Assembly: GCF_003096555.1 (NCBI RefSeq)
Contig: NZ_QEKM01000001.1
Location: 3,658,001-3,722,000 of the forward strand
DNA: 64,000 nt
Direction of reading: 5' to 3'
Origin: Simplicispira sp. 125
GTDB lineage: Bacteria > Pseudomonadota > Gammaproteobacteria > Burkholderiales > Burkholderiaceae_C
Below the pieces are notes generated by a model. The model did not search any database and was not told where the DNA came from. It saw only the letters and a program-made list of their open reading frames with translations. The translations under genes were made by a program, and so were the position numbers. Shown piece by piece: positions 43,960 through 51,742 of the stretch. The number at the start of each line of letters is the position of its first letter. The stretch's first letter is position 1.

Positions 43960-44396
43960 GTGAAGCACGCCAGACCGCCGCTGGTGCAATCTGGGAAACC
44001 AGGCACTGGAGGAACGTCCGGACTGCACAGGACAGCGTAGCAGCTAACGGCTGCCCACCGTGAGGTGAGGATCAGAGCAACAGAGACGAGTCAGGTCGTT
44101 TTCAGCCACCAAGGGTGTTCTATGGGGGGGCCAGCGCAAGCTGGCGCCGGCTGGCGCAAGCCAGACGCTCAGGCGCAAGCCTGAAGCCCCATAGCCACCC
44201 AAGGCGCGGAACGCGACTTGGGTGAAACGGGCAATCTCTACGCGCAGCAATACCAAGTAGGCCAACGTTGATGTGGTTCCGCAGAGTTGGCGGGTAGGTA
44301 GCATCGAGCCGTGGTGGCGACACCCGGCCCAGAGTAATGGCGGTCACATTGCGGGCAACCGCAGTGCACAGAATCCGGCTTATCGGCGTGCTTCAC
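43960..44396 (+). ncRNA. rnpB: RNase P RNA (catalytic subunit, type A)
   Basis: Catalytic RNA that matures tRNA 5' ends. The 5' end GTGAAGCACGCC and 3' end GGCGTGCTTCAC pair to form P1. The universal core is visible: GAGGAACGTCCGGACTG near the 5' side, ACAGAGACGAG in the middle, and GAGTAATGGCGGTCAC with CAGAATCCGGCTTA near the 3' side. A region at 44120-44194, bounded by CTATGGGG/CCCCATAG, carries three successive short hairpins, all capped by GCAA tetraloops (P12-like area). The ends are set by the P1 pairing and may be a few bases off. A family A repeat with a perfect stem follows directly and may terminate it. Confidence 0.95.
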
Positions 44397-44406
44397 ACTT
44401 TACACA

Positions 44407-44459
44407 CAAAAAATGACTCCAGCGCTTATGCAGTAAGCGCTGGTAGCTATCTTTTTCAA
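44407..44459 (+). repeat. Family A palindromic repeat copy A7, likely shared terminator
   Basis: CCAGCGCTTA-TGCAG-TAAGCGCTGG is a perfect 10-bp stem with TCTTTTT on one side and, read on the other strand, TCATTTTTT. It lies between rnpB and the convergent M48 protease, so it can end both transcripts. The protease TGA stop lies at the edge of the element. Confidence 0.88.
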
Positions 44460-45646
44460 TACATTTGCGGGCAGTACGGTGCCTGGCCCTGCTGCAGTTC
44501 GGTGGCGCGTTGGATGGTGTCCGGGTGGCTGCTCAGCAGCGACCAAACCGGGTGCGCCTTTGCGTCCGCACGGGCCTTGCCTTTGTCCGCCGCCGATGCG
44601 GGGGCGTCTGATTTCTTCGCTTGGGCTTCTTCCTCATGCGCCATGGCCAGCAGCAACTGGCCCATGGGTGCCGTGGGCAGGGCGGCGTGGCGCATCAGGC
44701 CGATGGCGTAGCAGTCGGCCTCGCGCTCGTGGCTGCGGCGGTAGTGCAGCCCCGTGAGCAGTGCGCTGCCCGTGGACACCATGGTCGACACATCGCCCAG
44801 CGCCAGCCCCAGGCCCATTTGCAGCACGCCCTGCTCCACCACCATGCGCGTGGTGTGGCGGTGCACCACATGGCCGATTTCGTGGGCCAGCACGCCCACC
44901 AGGGCATCGTCGGGCAGGCCCTTGTCGGCGGCGGCTTTGACGATGCCATCGGTCATCACGATCTTGCCGCCGGGCAGGGCAAAGGCGTTGGCCCCCATGC
45001 CCGCGCGAAATTCCAGCGACAGCGGCGGCCGGTAGCCGTGGTAACGGTGCAGCGAAGCGGGTGTTTGCCGCACCAGCGCATCCAACCGTGCCTTGAGTGC
45101 GTCTTGCCGCGCACGGGGCAACGTGCTGGGCTTGAGCGTGCCGTCGTCCATTTGCTGTAGCGCGCTTTGGGCCACGCTGGTTTCCCATGACAGCGGTACA
45201 AAGCGCGTGAGCTGCGTGGCTGCCCAGGGCGTGCCATAGCGGTAGAACAGGGCGAGGCCGACCACGGCGGCGAGTGCCACGCCCAGCAGCGCGGGCCAGC
45301 GGGTCTGCATGCGCTGGGCAATGCCGGGGCGGTTGCCCGCGGCGGCCAGGGCGGCACGCCACTGGGCCACGGCGTCGATCTCCACACTGCCGTGATCGCG
45401 CAGGTCCACCACCACGCGCAGGGGCGGGCGGCGTTCGTTCCAGGCTTCGGGCCAGTCGACCTGTGTGCTGGTAAACACCACGGGCGCCGCGCCCGGCGGC
45501 GACAGCGGGTGCAGCACCAGCGAGGGGCCTTGGGGCGTGGGCTGCAGGCCCACCACCACGGGCCGGGCCTTGCTGCTGCGCCCATCAAACCAGCGCCCAG
45601 GCAGCAGATCGCCAGGCGCGCTGGTGGATTCTGGAGAGGTGTTCAC
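44456..45646 (-). CDS. M48-family metalloprotease
   Basis: Protein of 396 residues. The N-terminal about 115 residues form a soluble domain, then one membrane segment (LLGVALAAVVGLALFYRYG), then the protease domain. The zinc motif HEIGH lies in VGVLAHEIGHVVHRHTTRM, and SHEREADCYAIGLM supplies the third ligand Glu. The C-terminus holds SSHPDTIQRATEL, as in Oma1/BepA-type M48 proteases, and the last residues run into a family A repeat. It probably acts in envelope protein quality control with the protease domain facing the periplasm. Substrates are unknown. Confidence 0.88.
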   Translation of the reverse strand: MNTSPESTSAPGDLLPGRWFDGRSSKARPVVVGLQPTPQGPSLVLHPLSPPGAAPVVFTSTQVDWPEAWNERRPPLRVVVDLRDHGSVEIDAVAQWRAALAAAGNRPGIAQRMQTRWPALLGVALAAVVGLALFYRYGTPWAATQLTRFVPLSWETSVAQSALQQMDDGTLKPSTLPRARQDALKARLDALVRQTPASLHRYHGYRPPLSLEFRAGMGANAFALPGGKIVMTDGIVKAAADKGLPDDALVGVLAHEIGHVVHRHTTRMVVEQGVLQMGLGLALGDVSTMVSTGSALLTGLHYRRSHEREADCYAIGLMRHAALPTAPMGQLLLAMAHEEEAQAKKSDAPASAADKGKARADAKAHPVWSLLSSHPDTIQRATELQQGQAPYCPQMY

Positions 45647-45700
45647 CGGGTTGTCTCCTCCACAAAGCCAGCGCGCCGACTGCCAAAGCTAGCGCGGCGC

Positions 45701-45822
45701 CATGCCAGGGCTCTCGCGCAAGGGCCGCCAGCATTCCCATGTACGGGCGCTGGGAGCGTCCCCCTGCCCGAATCGCGCAGCGATTCGAGAGCGGGGGGAA
45801 GGCGCCGCAGGGGGGTGTTCCC
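45701..45822 (+). repeat. Family B GC-rich repeat copy B1
   Basis: Element of about 120 bases next to the DUF898 gene stop. The parts GCAAGGGCCGCC, GGGAGCGTCCCCCTG, GGGGGGAAGGCGC and GCAGGGGGGTGT are shared with other copies. Bases 45715-45760 form a perfect 46-base inverted match to 49987-50032 in copy B4. Confidence 0.9.
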
Positions 45823-45824
45823 CA

Positions 45825-47066
45825 TCACCCAATCAGATCGAGGCCTGCCGCATCGGCCAGCGCATCGCCCAGGCCGCCCTGCTGCTGGCGCACCATGCGG
45901 CCCGCCACCTGCTCCACGCCGCCCTTGACATGCGCTGTCACGGATTCCACCTTCATGCGGTATTCACTCACCCGCGCAAAGGGCCGGTACAGGCCCAGCG
46001 TGCACAGGGTGAGCAGCATGTTCTTGAGGCGCAACCACACATAGCCCGTACTGCGCAAATCGCACTTGAAACGCGCGATCTGGCCCACGCCGATGTTGTT
46101 CCACATCAACTGGAACATGCGGGCCTCGCGGTAGGCGCGGGCTGGGGCCGATGCAAGGAACAGCAAGAAGACGCCCGCCACGATGGCCACCATGAGGATC
46201 ACGAACATCCACAGCCCCAGCTGCTTGCTGGCCGCCGCCGCCAGGGCGAGCGAGCCGCCCGCCAGCACGCTGACGAGCACGGAGATGAGGACCACGCACA
46301 CGATGAATACCGCCACGGTGGCCAGCCAGACTTTCACGAAATCCATGTACACGGGTTTCCAGCGGCCCGGTTCGGCGCCCAGATGCGCACGCCGCACCAG
46401 CAGGCTTTTGTAGTTGTATTCGAGGCGGATGAAACACAGCACCGTGAGCACCAGTCCCAGCACCAGCAGGCCGCCCATGGCCGGTGTGAACGCGGGCATG
46501 CGCGGCTTGCGGATTTCTTCTTCGGCCGCTTGCAGCACGTCCGAGAGTTCGGGTGACAGCATCTGCAGGCCAAAGAAAACGCCAAACCACACCAGTGCCA
46601 GCGCAAACACCGGCCAGCTGGCAATGTAGACCTCTTTCCAGCTCGCGGTGAACTGCAGGCGCAGGCCGCGCCAGCGCGTGGCGCCCAGGCGAAAGCGCAT
46701 GGCGCTGGCCCAGATGAAGGGTGCCAGCGCGGCACCGGCCAGCAAGAACAGGGCCACGGCCGTGTCCTGCCCGGTGTTGGCGGCGATGTTGTAGGCCAGC
46801 GTGATCAGTACCAGCAGCACAAAACCCTTGACCATCTTGCCCTGGGGGGCGGTGAACTCCAGCGGGCTGTCGGCGACCTGCGTGTGGCTGTAAAAATACT
46901 GCGCCGTGCGCCGCCGCGCCCAGGGCGTGTAAAAGCCCAGGGTGATGACGCTGAGCAGCACATTGACGATCCAGACGCGGAAATAATCGCCGCCGCTGCC
47001 GGTGAATTCCAGGGGATGCGTGTCGATGGTGTTCGCCGGGGCGCTGCTGCTGTTGCGTTGGTCCAT
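45825..47066 (-). CDS. DUF898 (YjgN-like) membrane protein
   Basis: Integral membrane protein of 413 residues with a short hydrophilic N-terminus and about seven to eight hydrophobic segments. Two DUF898-type units are visible: FTGSGGDYFRVWIVNVLLSVITLGFYTPWARRRTAQYFYSHT near the start, and LRSTGYVWLRLKNMLLTLCTLGLYRPFARVSEYRM near the end. This repeat and the TLGFY/TLGLY motif are the family signature. The role is unknown; YjgN is an uncharacterised inner-membrane protein. It lies next to a GC-rich repeat at its 3' end and a family A copy at its 5' side. Confidence 0.88.
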   Translation of the reverse strand: MDQRNSSSAPANTIDTHPLEFTGSGGDYFRVWIVNVLLSVITLGFYTPWARRRTAQYFYSHTQVADSPLEFTAPQGKMVKGFVLLVLITLAYNIAANTGQDTAVALFLLAGAALAPFIWASAMRFRLGATRWRGLRLQFTASWKEVYIASWPVFALALVWFGVFFGLQMLSPELSDVLQAAEEEIRKPRMPAFTPAMGGLLVLGLVLTVLCFIRLEYNYKSLLVRRAHLGAEPGRWKPVYMDFVKVWLATVAVFIVCVVLISVLVSVLAGGSLALAAAASKQLGLWMFVILMVAIVAGVFLLFLASAPARAYREARMFQLMWNNIGVGQIARFKCDLRSTGYVWLRLKNMLLTLCTLGLYRPFARVSEYRMKVESVTAHVKGGVEQVAGRMVRQQQGGLGDALADAAGLDLIG

Positions 47067-47119
47067 GGTCTCTTTCCAGGGTGGCCGCGCAGTGTAGCAG
47101 TGGAGGGCAGGTTTTTAAG

Positions 47120-47170
47120 TCAAAAGTGCCTTCGCGGCGCATACATTCTGCGCAGGCAGCTATGGTTTTT
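47120..47170 (+). repeat. Family A palindromic repeat copy A8 (intergenic)
   Basis: TCAAAAGTGCCTTCGCGGCG, CATACATT, CTGCGCAGGCAGCTATGGTT and a T-rich tail. It is a diverged copy upstream of the DUF898 gene and downstream of the pseudouridine-synthase-like gene region. Confidence 0.7.
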
Positions 47171-47237
47171 GATGTCTGTGACCCAAGGCACCGCGCATCG
47201 CCCGCAACGCATGAACCCGGCGCGGCCCAGGCCAGCG

Positions 47238-47334
47238 GCCCCCGCGCAAGGGCCGCCCCGCCGCGCTGGGGGCGTCCCCCCTCCCGGCGAAGCCGAGAGA
47301 GGGGGGAAGGCGCGCAGCGCCACAGGGGGGTGTC
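47238..47334 (+). repeat. Family B GC-rich repeat copy B2
   Basis: GCGCAAGGGCCGCCCCGCCG, GGGGGCGTCCCCCCT, GGGGGGAAGGCGCGCAGCG and CAGGGGGGTGT; same orientation as B1, ending at the stop of the pseudouridine-synthase-like gene. Confidence 0.85.
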
Positions 47335-48100
47335 AGAATTTTTCCCAAGGCTGCAGATAACGCCACTGGCCCTCGGGCACCTTGGCCAGGGGCACGCGCC
47401 CGATGCGGATGCGTTTGATCGCCATCACGCGCAGGCCGACGGCCTCGCACATGGCCGGGATCTGCCCGGGGCGGATGCCCTGCAGCGCAAAGCGCAGTTT
47501 GGTCTCGTTCTGCCAGCTCACCTTGATGGGCGGCAGCGGCCGGCCGTTGAATGTGAGGCCGTGGCACAGGCGCTTGAGGCCGTTCTCGGCGATCTGGCCC
47601 GCCACTTCCACAATGCACTCCTGCTCCAGCGTCTCGATGTCCTCCTGCAGCTTGCGCGCAATGCGCTTGTCCTGCGTGTACACCACCAGGCCGCTGGCGG
47701 GTGTGGGCAGGGGCGTAAAGCATTCGAGCTGTTTGAAGTGGCGCAGCAGCACCTGGATGTCGGAGGCATCCTCGGGCATGTGCGATGCGGCATTCAGCAG
47801 GCTAAGGGCTGCGGGCGCGCCCTGGCTGCGGCTGCTGTGCGCGGCGTGGCCCGCTTCCATGCCCAAGCCGGCTTCAAAGCCCGGCGGCTTGTGCAGCAGC
47901 AGGGTGACTGGGACCAGGTCGAACAGGCTGGCGCCCGGTGTCAGCAGTACGCGCTGGTGTGGCGCCACGCGGGCGCCGGGTACTTCGACGGTTTTGCCAT
48001 CGACGCTGACGAAACCGCCTTCGATGTACTGCTCGGCGGTGCTGCGCGAGAGGCTGTGTTCGGCGGCCAGGCGCTTGGCCAGTCGTTGTGTTTCAGTCAT
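47333..48100 (-). CDS. RsuA/RluF-type pseudouridine synthase homologue, catalytic Asp apparently lost
   Basis: Protein of 255 residues. An N-terminal S4 RNA-binding domain (residues about 1-60, with STAEQYIEGGFVSVDGK) is followed by a pseudouridine-synthase fold. In RluF/RsuA enzymes the catalytic Asp lies in GRLDxxSxGL. The corresponding segment here reads TPLPTPASGLVV (residues 129-140), with Pro132 at the Asp position and Pro130 at the Arg position. The KPPG segment near residue 71 also differs from the usual NKPxG. It may therefore bind RNA without making pseudouridine, or use another residue. The fold assignment is fairly safe; the loss of activity is inferred from alignment by eye. Confidence 0.75.
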   Translation of the reverse strand: MTETQRLAKRLAAEHSLSRSTAEQYIEGGFVSVDGKTVEVPGARVAPHQRVLLTPGASLFDLVPVTLLLHKPPGFEAGLGMEAGHAAHSSRSQGAPAALSLLNAASHMPEDASDIQVLLRHFKQLECFTPLPTPASGLVVYTQDKRIARKLQEDIETLEQECIVEVAGQIAENGLKRLCHGLTFNGRPLPPIKVSWQNETKLRFALQGIRPGQIPAMCEAVGLRVMAIKRIRIGRVPLAKVPEGQWRYLQPWEKF

Positions 48101-48150
48101 ATTGTTTGGTATGTCGCTCGCTGCCTATGAAACTGGCACGCTTGCGGCGT

Positions 48151-48226
48151 GGGCCGCCGTGCAAGGGCCGCCCCGCCGCACGGGCGGCGTCCCCCTGGGG
48201 GAAGACGCGCAGCGGCGCAGGGGGGT
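48151..48226 (+). repeat. Family B GC-rich repeat copy B3
   Basis: GTGCAAGGGCCGCCCCGCCG, GGCGGCGTCCCCCTG, GGGGGAAGACGCGCAGCGGC and CAGGGGGGTTA, same orientation as B1 and B2. The final bases overlap the stop of the Nudix-MBL gene. Confidence 0.85.
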
Positions 48227-49908
48227 TAATCATTCCCAGGGCCCAGAGCGCGGATGCGTTCCACATGGGCGATCAGCGAGCGCTGGGCCACGGGCCAGAT
48301 GCGCTGCGGCACGTCGGCGTAGGCATGCGCCACCCAGTCCTCCACACTGCCGTCCGGCAGGGCCTGCATGGCGGCGATGACCTTGGCCTCGCGTGCCAGT
48401 CGGTGCGCCTTGAGCTGGGCAATGGCCTGGCGGGCAAAGCCCAGCACGTAGCCGTGCGCGGGCAAGATGAATTCGACCCCGTGCTGCGCACACAGCGCAT
48501 CGAGCGCGTCGAGCGAATCCAGGTAGTCGGCCATGTTGCCGTCGGGTGGGTCGACCACGGTGGTGCTGCCGTTGAGGATGTGGTCGCCGCTGAACAGCAG
48601 GGCATCTTCGACCAACAGCAGGCACAGGTGGTTGGCGGCATGGCCGGGCGTGTGCACTACCTGTAGGGTATGGGTAATTTTGCCATCTAGCGCTTTTCCA
48701 GTAAGCGTGAGTAGCTCTCCATTTTGTAGCGCACGCTCGGGCGTGAATTCGCTGGCTGCCCGTGCCGTGGGGGCCGAGGGCAGGCCCAGGATGGGCGGTG
48801 CAGCGCGCCCGGCCTGCACGCACAAGGCCTGCAGCGGTGCTGCGCCGGGCGAATGGTCGGGGTGCGAGTGGGTGCAGACGATCATGCGGATGTCGCCCCC
48901 CGCGGCGCGCCACAAGCGTTCGAGGTGCTGTGCGTCCTGCGGGCCGGGGTCTATGGCGATGTAGCCCGTGGCCGGGTCGCCCACCAGGTAGCTGTTGGTG
49001 CCGGGACCGGTCATCACGCCGGGGTTGGGTGCGGTCAGGCGCTGCAGGTTTTTCAAAAGCTGTACGGGGCGCTCGCTCTGCCAGTCCAGCGGGTGCACGA
49101 TCTGCCCGTCGGGGCAAACCAGGGCCAGCTCGCCAAACGGCATTTCGTCTTCCATGTAGCGTGCCTCTTTGCCGGCCAGCAGGCCCGCACGCGGGCAGCT
49201 CGTCCACAACGGCGCCTCGCCCGCGCAGGCGGTCAGCACGGCCTGGGCGCTGTCGAAGCGTGCCAGGCGCTGCAGCGTGCGGATGGTTGGGAAAATCATG
49301 AAGAACTGGCCGGCCTCGTGCCGCTCCAGCGCCTCTTGCGGGCGCACCCACACGGGCTCGAACTGCTCGGATTCGTCGGCGACCGGGGTCTGGCCTTCGG
49401 GCATGCGCGCCACCAGAAAAGGCACGTCAAAGCGCTTGGGCAGGTCGCGGTCGGCGGTCCAGCGCGCCAGCACAAACACGCTGTCAGCCGCCAGCTGCAG
49501 GCCCCGGGCCTGGCACTGGGCGGCAAAGGGCGCGTGGCGGTTCAGCGCGGCAATGTCGTTGGCGCCCGCCATGCGGCCATCGGCGTGGCGCGCCAGCAGC
49601 ACGCCCAGCTCCTCGAAACTCTCGCGGATGGCGGCAATGGCTTGGGTGAGGTGTTCGTCGCTCTGGCTGGGGCGGCGCGCTGCAGCGGCGTGCGTGGCGG
49701 GGTCGGCGTCCAGTGCGTCGATGCCTCCGCCTGGGAACACATAGGCGCCAGGCGCAAAGCTGGCTTGGGCCGAGCGCCGCGTCATCAGCACCTGCAGGCC
49801 GGGGGGCCCGCTCTCGGGCGGTGCGTCGCGCAGCAGCAGGACGGTGGCGGCGGAGAGGGGGCGAACGGGTTCGCGCTGCGGGTGCAGTTGCTGGCTGGGG
49901 CGTGTCAT
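48226..49908 (-). CDS. Fused Nudix hydrolase / metallo-beta-lactamase-fold hydrolase
   Basis: Protein of 560 residues with two enzyme domains. The N-terminal part (residues about 15-240) is a Nudix fold, with FPGGGIDALDAD and the Nudix-box core AIRESFEELGVLL (near residue 90-103) that binds metal and pyrophosphate. The C-terminal part (about 270-560) is an MBL fold with THSHPDHSPGA (HxHxDH, near residue 340), VVHTPGHAANHLCLL, FSGDHILNGST and ILPAHG. This resembles the LACTB2-type hydrolases. The two domains are commonly separate genes, and their fusion suggests linked steps on a CoA- or nucleotide-derived substrate. An in-frame family A copy lies in the MBL domain (48675-48730). Confidence 0.88.
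   Translation of the reverse strand: MTRPSQQLHPQREPVRPLSAATVLLLRDAPPESGPPGLQVLMTRRSAQASFAPGAYVFPGGGIDALDADPATHAAAARRPSQSDEHLTQAIAAIRESFEELGVLLARHADGRMAGANDIAALNRHAPFAAQCQARGLQLAADSVFVLARWTADRDLPKRFDVPFLVARMPEGQTPVADESEQFEPVWVRPQEALERHEAGQFFMIFPTIRTLQRLARFDSAQAVLTACAGEAPLWTSCPRAGLLAGKEARYMEDEMPFGELALVCPDGQIVHPLDWQSERPVQLLKNLQRLTAPNPGVMTGPGTNSYLVGDPATGYIAIDPGPQDAQHLERLWRAAGGDIRMIVCTHSHPDHSPGAAPLQALCVQAGRAAPPILGLPSAPTARAASEFTPERALQNGELLTLTGKALDGKITHTLQVVHTPGHAANHLCLLLVEDALLFSGDHILNGSTTVVDPPDGNMADYLDSLDALDALCAQHGVEFILPAHGYVLGFARQAIAQLKAHRLAREAKVIAAMQALPDGSVEDWVAHAYADVPQRIWPVAQRSLIAHVERIRALGPGND
48675..48730 (+). repeat. Family A palindromic repeat copy A9, in frame inside the Nudix-MBL gene
   Basis: TTTTGCCATCTAGCGCTTTT, CCAGTAAGCGTGAGTAGC, then CCATTTTGTAGC match the family in its plus-strand orientation, opposite to the gene. 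It encodes about 19 residues (NGELLTLTGKALDGK) between two MBL strands without breaking the frame. Confidence 0.75.
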
Positions 49909-49923
49909 GGCTGCATTATGAGC

Positions 49924-50044
49924 ATCCCCCTGAGCGGCTGCGCCGCTTCCCCCCGCTCTCGCATCGCTGCGCGCAGCGGGCAGGGAGACGCTCCCAGCGC
50001 CCGTACATGGGAATGCTGGCGGCCCTTGCGCGGGAGCCCTGGCC
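49924..50044 (-). repeat. Family B GC-rich repeat copy B4 (inverted relative to B1)
   Basis: Reverse-complement copy of B1 between the Nudix-MBL start and the glutathione-transferase stop. Bases 49987-50032 are a perfect 46-base inverted repeat of 45715-45760. Confidence 0.9.
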
Positions 50045-50084
50045 TGGGGCGCGCCAGTTGCGTGCGCTGTGGGCGATGCGTTTT

Positions 50085-50789
50085 TCAGTCGCGGGCAGGA
50101 ATCGCCAGCCCGCGCTGCACTGCGGGCCGCTCCACAAACGCCGCCAGCGCGCGTTGCACCTGCGGGAACTGGTCAAACTCCACCAGTGCACCGGCTTCAT
50201 AGAACCCGACCAGGTTGTGCACCCACGGGAAGGTGGCGATGTCGGCCACGGTGTAGTCCTGGCCCATGATCCAGTCGCGGCCCGTCAGGCGCTGCTCCAG
50301 CACGCCCAGCAGGCGCTTGGACTCGGCCACATAGCGGCCCAGCGGGCGTTTGTCTTCCCAATCCTTGCCGGCAAATTTGTTGAAGAACCCCAGTTGGCCA
50401 AACATGGGCCCTACGCCGCCCATTTGCCACATCAACCACTGCAGCGTGTGGTACCGCGCGGCGGGGTCTTGGGGCATGAAGCGCCCGCTCTTATCGGCCA
50501 GGTAGACCAGGATGGCGCCCGACTCGAACAGCGCCAGCGGCTGGCCGCCGGGGCCGTCGGGGTCGATGAGGGCGGGGATCTTGTTGTTCGGGTTGAGCGA
50601 TAGAAACTCCGGCGACATCTGGTCGTTGCTGTCAAAGCGCACCAGATGCGGCTCGTAAGGCAGGCCGGTTTCCTCCAGCATGATCGAGGCCTTCACGCCA
50701 TTGGGCGTGGGCAGTGAGTAGAGCTGGATGCGGTCCGGGTGCCGGGCGGGCCATTTGCGGGTGATGGGGAAGGAAGAGAGATCGTGCAT
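50085..50789 (-). CDS. Glutathione S-transferase family protein (YfcG/YghU-like)
   Basis: Protein of 234 residues. The thioredoxin-fold N-terminal domain shows [26 protein letters not shown] and [14 protein letters not shown], with [16 protein letters not shown] as the glutathione-binding segment. The helical C-terminal domain has [22 protein letters not shown] and [12 protein letters not shown]. The TPNG segment and [11 protein letters not shown] are typical of the Ure2p-like YfcG/YghU group, which reduce disulfides or peroxides with glutathione. It is the last gene of the minus-strand block, divergent from dapF, with 74 bases between the two starts. Confidence 0.9.
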   Translation of the reverse strand: MHDLSSFPITRKWPARHPDRIQLYSLPTPNGVKASIMLEETGLPYEPHLVRFDSNDQMSPEFLSLNPNNKIPALIDPDGPGGQPLALFESGAILVYLADKSGRFMPQDPAARYHTLQWLMWQMGGVGPMFGQLGFFNKFAGKDWEDKRPLGRYVAESKRLLGVLEQRLTGRDWIMGQDYTVADIATFPWVHNLVGFYEAGALVEFDQFPQVQRALAAFVERPAVQRGLAIPARD

Positions 50790-50863
50790 GGCGGTTCCTT
50801 GGTGAAATCAGACCGGAAAAAATGCCCGGACATGGACAGCAGCCAGCCACGATAATCCAAGCC

Positions 50864-51742
50864 ATGAAGATTCGCTTCACCAAAATGCAAGGCGCGGGCA
50901 ACGATTTCGTCGTGCTCGACGAAACCCAGGGCCCGCTGGGCCTGACGACGGCCCAATACCGCTTTCTGGCCGACCGGCACTTTGGTGTCGGTGCCGACCA
51001 GATCCTCTCGGTGCGGCCATCGCCGGGCGAGGGGATCGACTTTGAATACGCCATACACAACGCCGACGGCAGCGAGGTGGAGCAGTGCGGCAACGGCGCA
51101 CGCTGTTTTGCACGCTATGTGCGCGACAAGGGTTTGACCACGCGCGACACCATCCGGGTGCAGACGCTCTCGGGCGTGATTGCTCCCCAGCTCACCCCCG
51201 ATGGCCGCGTGACGGTGGACATGGGTCACCCCGTGTTCGACCCGGCGCGCGTGCCGTTCGACGCATCAGGCCTTGCGCCCGTGTCCCAGGGTTCGGGGCA
51301 AAAATGGCCTCTAGCGCTTGATGCGCAAGCGCAACAAGCTACTGTTTTTGTAGCGATTGTGTCCATGGGTAACCCGCACGCCGTGCAACTGGTTCAGGAT
51401 GTGGACACCGCGCCCGTGCTGCTGACCGGCCCGCTCATCGAGCGCCATGCGCGCTTTCCGCAGCGGGTCAACGCGGGGTTCCTGCAGGTGCTCGATCGCG
51501 AACATGTGCGCTTGCGCGTGTATGAGCGCGGCGCCGGTGAAACCCTGGCCTGCGGCACGGGTGCCTGCGCGGCCGTGGCGGCGGGTATCCGGCTGGGGCT
51601 GCTCGATGCGCGCGTGCATGTACAAACGCACGGCGGCTTGCTCACCATTGCCTGGAGCGGCGACGAGGCCGACTCCGTTTTCATGACCGGCCCGGCCACT
51701 ACCGTGTTCGAAGGCCAGATCGACATCCCTGACGCACCATGA
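50864..51742 (+). CDS. dapF: Diaminopimelate epimerase
   Basis: Enzyme of 292 residues that converts LL- to meso-diaminopimelate for lysine and peptidoglycan synthesis. The two catalytic cysteines are in place: Cys75 in [11 protein letters not shown] and Cys230 in [11 protein letters not shown]. The start [20 protein letters not shown] is standard. Between them, residues about 145-163 ([19 protein letters not shown]) are encoded by a near-complete family A repeat at 51300-51354. The frame is kept and the conserved SMGNPHAVQ follows directly. The stop overlaps the DUF484 gene start in ATGA. It forms the head of a plus-strand block with DUF484 and xerC. Confidence 0.95.
   Translation: MKIRFTKMQGAGNDFVVLDETQGPLGLTTAQYRFLADRHFGVGADQILSVRPSPGEGIDFEYAIHNADGSEVEQCGNGARCFARYVRDKGLTTRDTIRVQTLSGVIAPQLTPDGRVTVDMGHPVFDPARVPFDASGLAPVSQGSGQKWPLALDAQAQQATVFVAIVSMGNPHAVQLVQDVDTAPVLLTGPLIERHARFPQRVNAGFLQVLDREHVRLRVYERGAGETLACGTGACAAVAAGIRLGLLDARVHVQTHGGLLTIAWSGDEADSVFMTGPATTVFEGQIDIPDAP
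51300..51354 (+). repeat. Family A palindromic repeat copy A10, in frame inside dapF
   Basis: AAAAATGGCCTCTAGCGCTT, GATGCGCAAGCGCAACAAGC, then TACTGTTTTTGTAGC match nearly the whole family A element in the same orientation as the gene. The dapF frame runs straight through. Confidence 0.85.
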
